From Bosea sp. Tri-49 (GTDB lineage: Bacteria > Pseudomonadota > Alphaproteobacteria > Rhizobiales > Beijerinckiaceae), in assembly GCF_003952665.1 (NCBI RefSeq), contig NZ_CP017946.1, positions 248,001 through 312,000 on the forward strand: DNA of 64,000 nt, read 5' to 3'. Positions within the stretch are counted from its first letter, which is position 1; each line of letters starts with the position of its first letter. A program made the translations under genes and the position numbers. Below the pieces are notes generated by a model. The model saw nothing but the letters and a program-made list of their open reading frames with translations. It ran no database searches and was not told where the DNA came from. This document shows positions 62,640 to 64,000 of the stretch, piece by piece.

Positions 62640-64000
62640 ATGACAATGCCTTCAACCGTTTCCGTGCCTCAGCCCGCCCCTGCTCGTACTGCAGAGCTAC
62701 CGCCGTCGCCGCAGGCCATTGCTGCAGTGACGCGGGAGCTGGCGGCGCTGTTCGGTAACCGGCTCGTCACCAGCCTCGCGGTCCGGCAGCAGCATGGCCA
62801 CACGTTGACCTGGATCCCGAACCAGCCGCCAGATGCGGTCGTCTATCCCGAGAGCGCCGAAGAGGTGGCCTCGATTGTGAAACTCTGCGCCGGATACGGG
62901 GTTCCCGTCATCGCTTTCGGCACGGGGACGTCGCTTGAGGGCCATGTCAACGCGCCGTTCGGCGGCGTCTGCATCGACATGAGCCAGATGAAGCGGGTCG
63001 TCGCGGTGCATGCCGAAGATCTCGACTGCACGGTCGAGGCCGGTGTTACCCGCAAGGAGCTGAACGAGCATCTGCGCGACCAGGGCCTGTTCTTCCCGAT
63101 CGATCCTGGCGCCGACGCTTCGATCGGCGGCATGGCGGCGACGCGCGCCTCCGGCACCAATGCGGTGCGCTACGGCACGATGAAGGACAATGTCATCGCG
63201 CTCACGGCTGTCATGGCCGATGGCGCGATCGTCAAGACGGCGAGCCGGGCGCGCAAATCCTCGGCCGGCTATGATCTCACCCGCCTTCTCGTCGGTTCGG
63301 AAGGCACGCTCGGTATCATCACCGAGGTGACGTTGAAGCTGCATGGCATTCCCGAGGCGGTCTCAGCCGGCGTCTGCCCGTTCCCTTCGGTGAAGGCGGC
63401 TTGCGATACGACGATCATGACGATCCAGTCCGGCCTGCCGGTGGCGCGGATCGAGCTGGTCGACGATGTGATGATGCGCGGCGTCAACCTGCATTCCAAG
63501 CTCGGTCTGCCGGAGACGACGATGCTGTTCGTCGAGTTCCACGGCTCGGAGGAGGGCGTGAAGGAACAGGCCGAGCGCTTCGGCGAGATTGCAGCGGAGT
63601 TCGGCGGCGGCTCATTCGACTGGGCGACGAGACCGGAGGATCGCTCGAAGCTGTGGCAGGCCCGCCACGACGCCTACTGGGCGGCGCGGGCGCTGCGCCC
63701 CGGTGCGGAATCGGTCGCGACCGATGTCTGCGTGCCGATCTCGCGGCTGGCCGAGTGCGTCGACGAGACCAAGCGCGACATCGAAGCCTCCGGGCTGATC
63801 GCGCCGATCGTGGGCCATGTCGGCGACGGCAATTTCCACACCCAGCCGCTGGTCGATCTCGCCGATCCCGACGAGGTCGCACGCTGCGAGGCCTTCATCG
63901 ACAGGCTGGTCAAGCGGGCGCTCGCCATGGGCGGGACCTGCACCGGCGAGCATGGCGTCGGCCAGAAGAAGATGAAGTATCTCGAAATCGAGCACAGCCC
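62640..64000 (+). CDS. FAD-linked D-lactate/2-hydroxyacid dehydrogenase (partial)
   Basis: This FAD-binding PCMH-type dehydrogenase runs off the window end, so the C-terminus is missing (about 454 residues are visible). PVIAFGTGTSLEGHVNAPFGG is the FAD-binding loop, and IDPGADASIGGMAATRASGTNAVRYGTM follows. GSEGTLGIITEVTLKLHG ends the FAD domain. PIVGHVGDGNFHTQPLVDL holds metal/substrate histidines, and GEHGVGQKKM is near the end. The pattern fits cytochrome-type D-lactate dehydrogenase (Dld) or GlcD relatives. The ATG at 62640 is the first good start. Confidence 0.92.
   Translation, partial: MTMPSTVSVPQPAPARTAELPPSPQAIAAVTRELAALFGNRLVTSLAVRQQHGHTLTWIPNQPPDAVVYPESAEEVASIVKLCAGYGVPVIAFGTGTSLEGHVNAPFGGVCIDMSQMKRVVAVHAEDLDCTVEAGVTRKELNEHLRDQGLFFPIDPGADASIGGMAATRASGTNAVRYGTMKDNVIALTAVMADGAIVKTASRARKSSAGYDLTRLLVGSEGTLGIITEVTLKLHGIPEAVSAGVCPFPSVKAACDTTIMTIQSGLPVARIELVDDVMMRGVNLHSKLGLPETTMLFVEFHGSEEGVKEQAERFGEIAAEFGGGSFDWATRPEDRSKLWQARHDAYWAARALRPGAESVATDVCVPISRLAECVDETKRDIEASGLIAPIVGHVGDGNFHTQPLVDLADPDEVARCEAFIDRLVKRALAMGGTCTGEHGVGQKKMKYLEIEHS

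Overview
The window is GC-rich DNA with dense genes, short overlaps (ATGA and GTGA junctions) and strong alphaproteobacterial markers. These include a division and cell wall (dcw) cluster running mraZ to ftsZ and then lpxC-bamD-recN-ligA, CtrA-type TTAA-N7-TTAA sites, a long-linker FtsZ, betaine-lipid genes (btaAB) and small palindromic repeats typical of Hyphomicrobiales (Rhizobiales). The gene complement and repeat types resemble Bosea or a near relative. That genus guess is inference from recognition, not from a search. No rRNA, tRNA, CRISPR array, phage or insertion sequence was seen.

Region 1 (1-1037): an OhrR/MarR-type peroxide sensor with two tandem palindromes upstream, then a 386-bp gap holding the dcw promoter. 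Four GGG motifs spaced exactly 10 bp apart (MraZ boxes) cover that promoter.

Region 2 (1038-25211): the dcw cluster in three blocks. Block one is mraZ-rsmH-ftsL-ftsI-murE-murF-mraY-murD. Block two is ftsW-murG-murC-murB. Block three is ddlB-ftsQ-ftsA-ftsZ, followed by a terminator and lpxC. Two cassettes of unrelated genes separate the blocks: cupin/DinB/TetR (10322-12009) and DMT transporter/nitroreductase/MarR (16687-18834). A CtrA-like site sits directly before the first gene of blocks two and three, so each interrupted block appears to have its own cell-cycle promoter. Together these genes make UDP-MurNAc-pentapeptide and lipid II, build the divisome and start lipid A synthesis.

Region 3 (25372-39222): bamD, recN, a metallo-beta-lactamase-fold hydrolase, a Cj0069-type ATP-grasp-like protein, a DEAD-box helicase with a KPF-repeat tail, a 24-residue membrane protein, a sugar-type ABC importer without its ATPase, a DUF2189 membrane protein and ligA.

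Region 4 (39337-64000): mostly single genes and regulator/target pairs: pepT, AraC/MFS, AraC-azlCD, a cysteine-synthase homologue, aminopeptidase P, two very small genes behind a motif-rich leader, prmA, SDR/HxlR, SDR-GNAT, uvrD-type helicase, esterase, AidB-type acyl-CoA dehydrogenase, msrB, btaAB, an ion channel, a YdeI protein, a thioesterase and an FAD-linked dehydrogenase cut by the window end.

Several families of intergenic palindromic repeats recur at gene ends. In two cases a repeat has become part of a coding sequence: the C-terminus of an AraC regulator and the N-terminus of btaB. Most of the window is ordinary core genome. The points most worth following are the MraZ box array, the CtrA sites at the split dcw blocks, the repeat-derived protein ends and the leader of the small-gene pair at 48274-48707.
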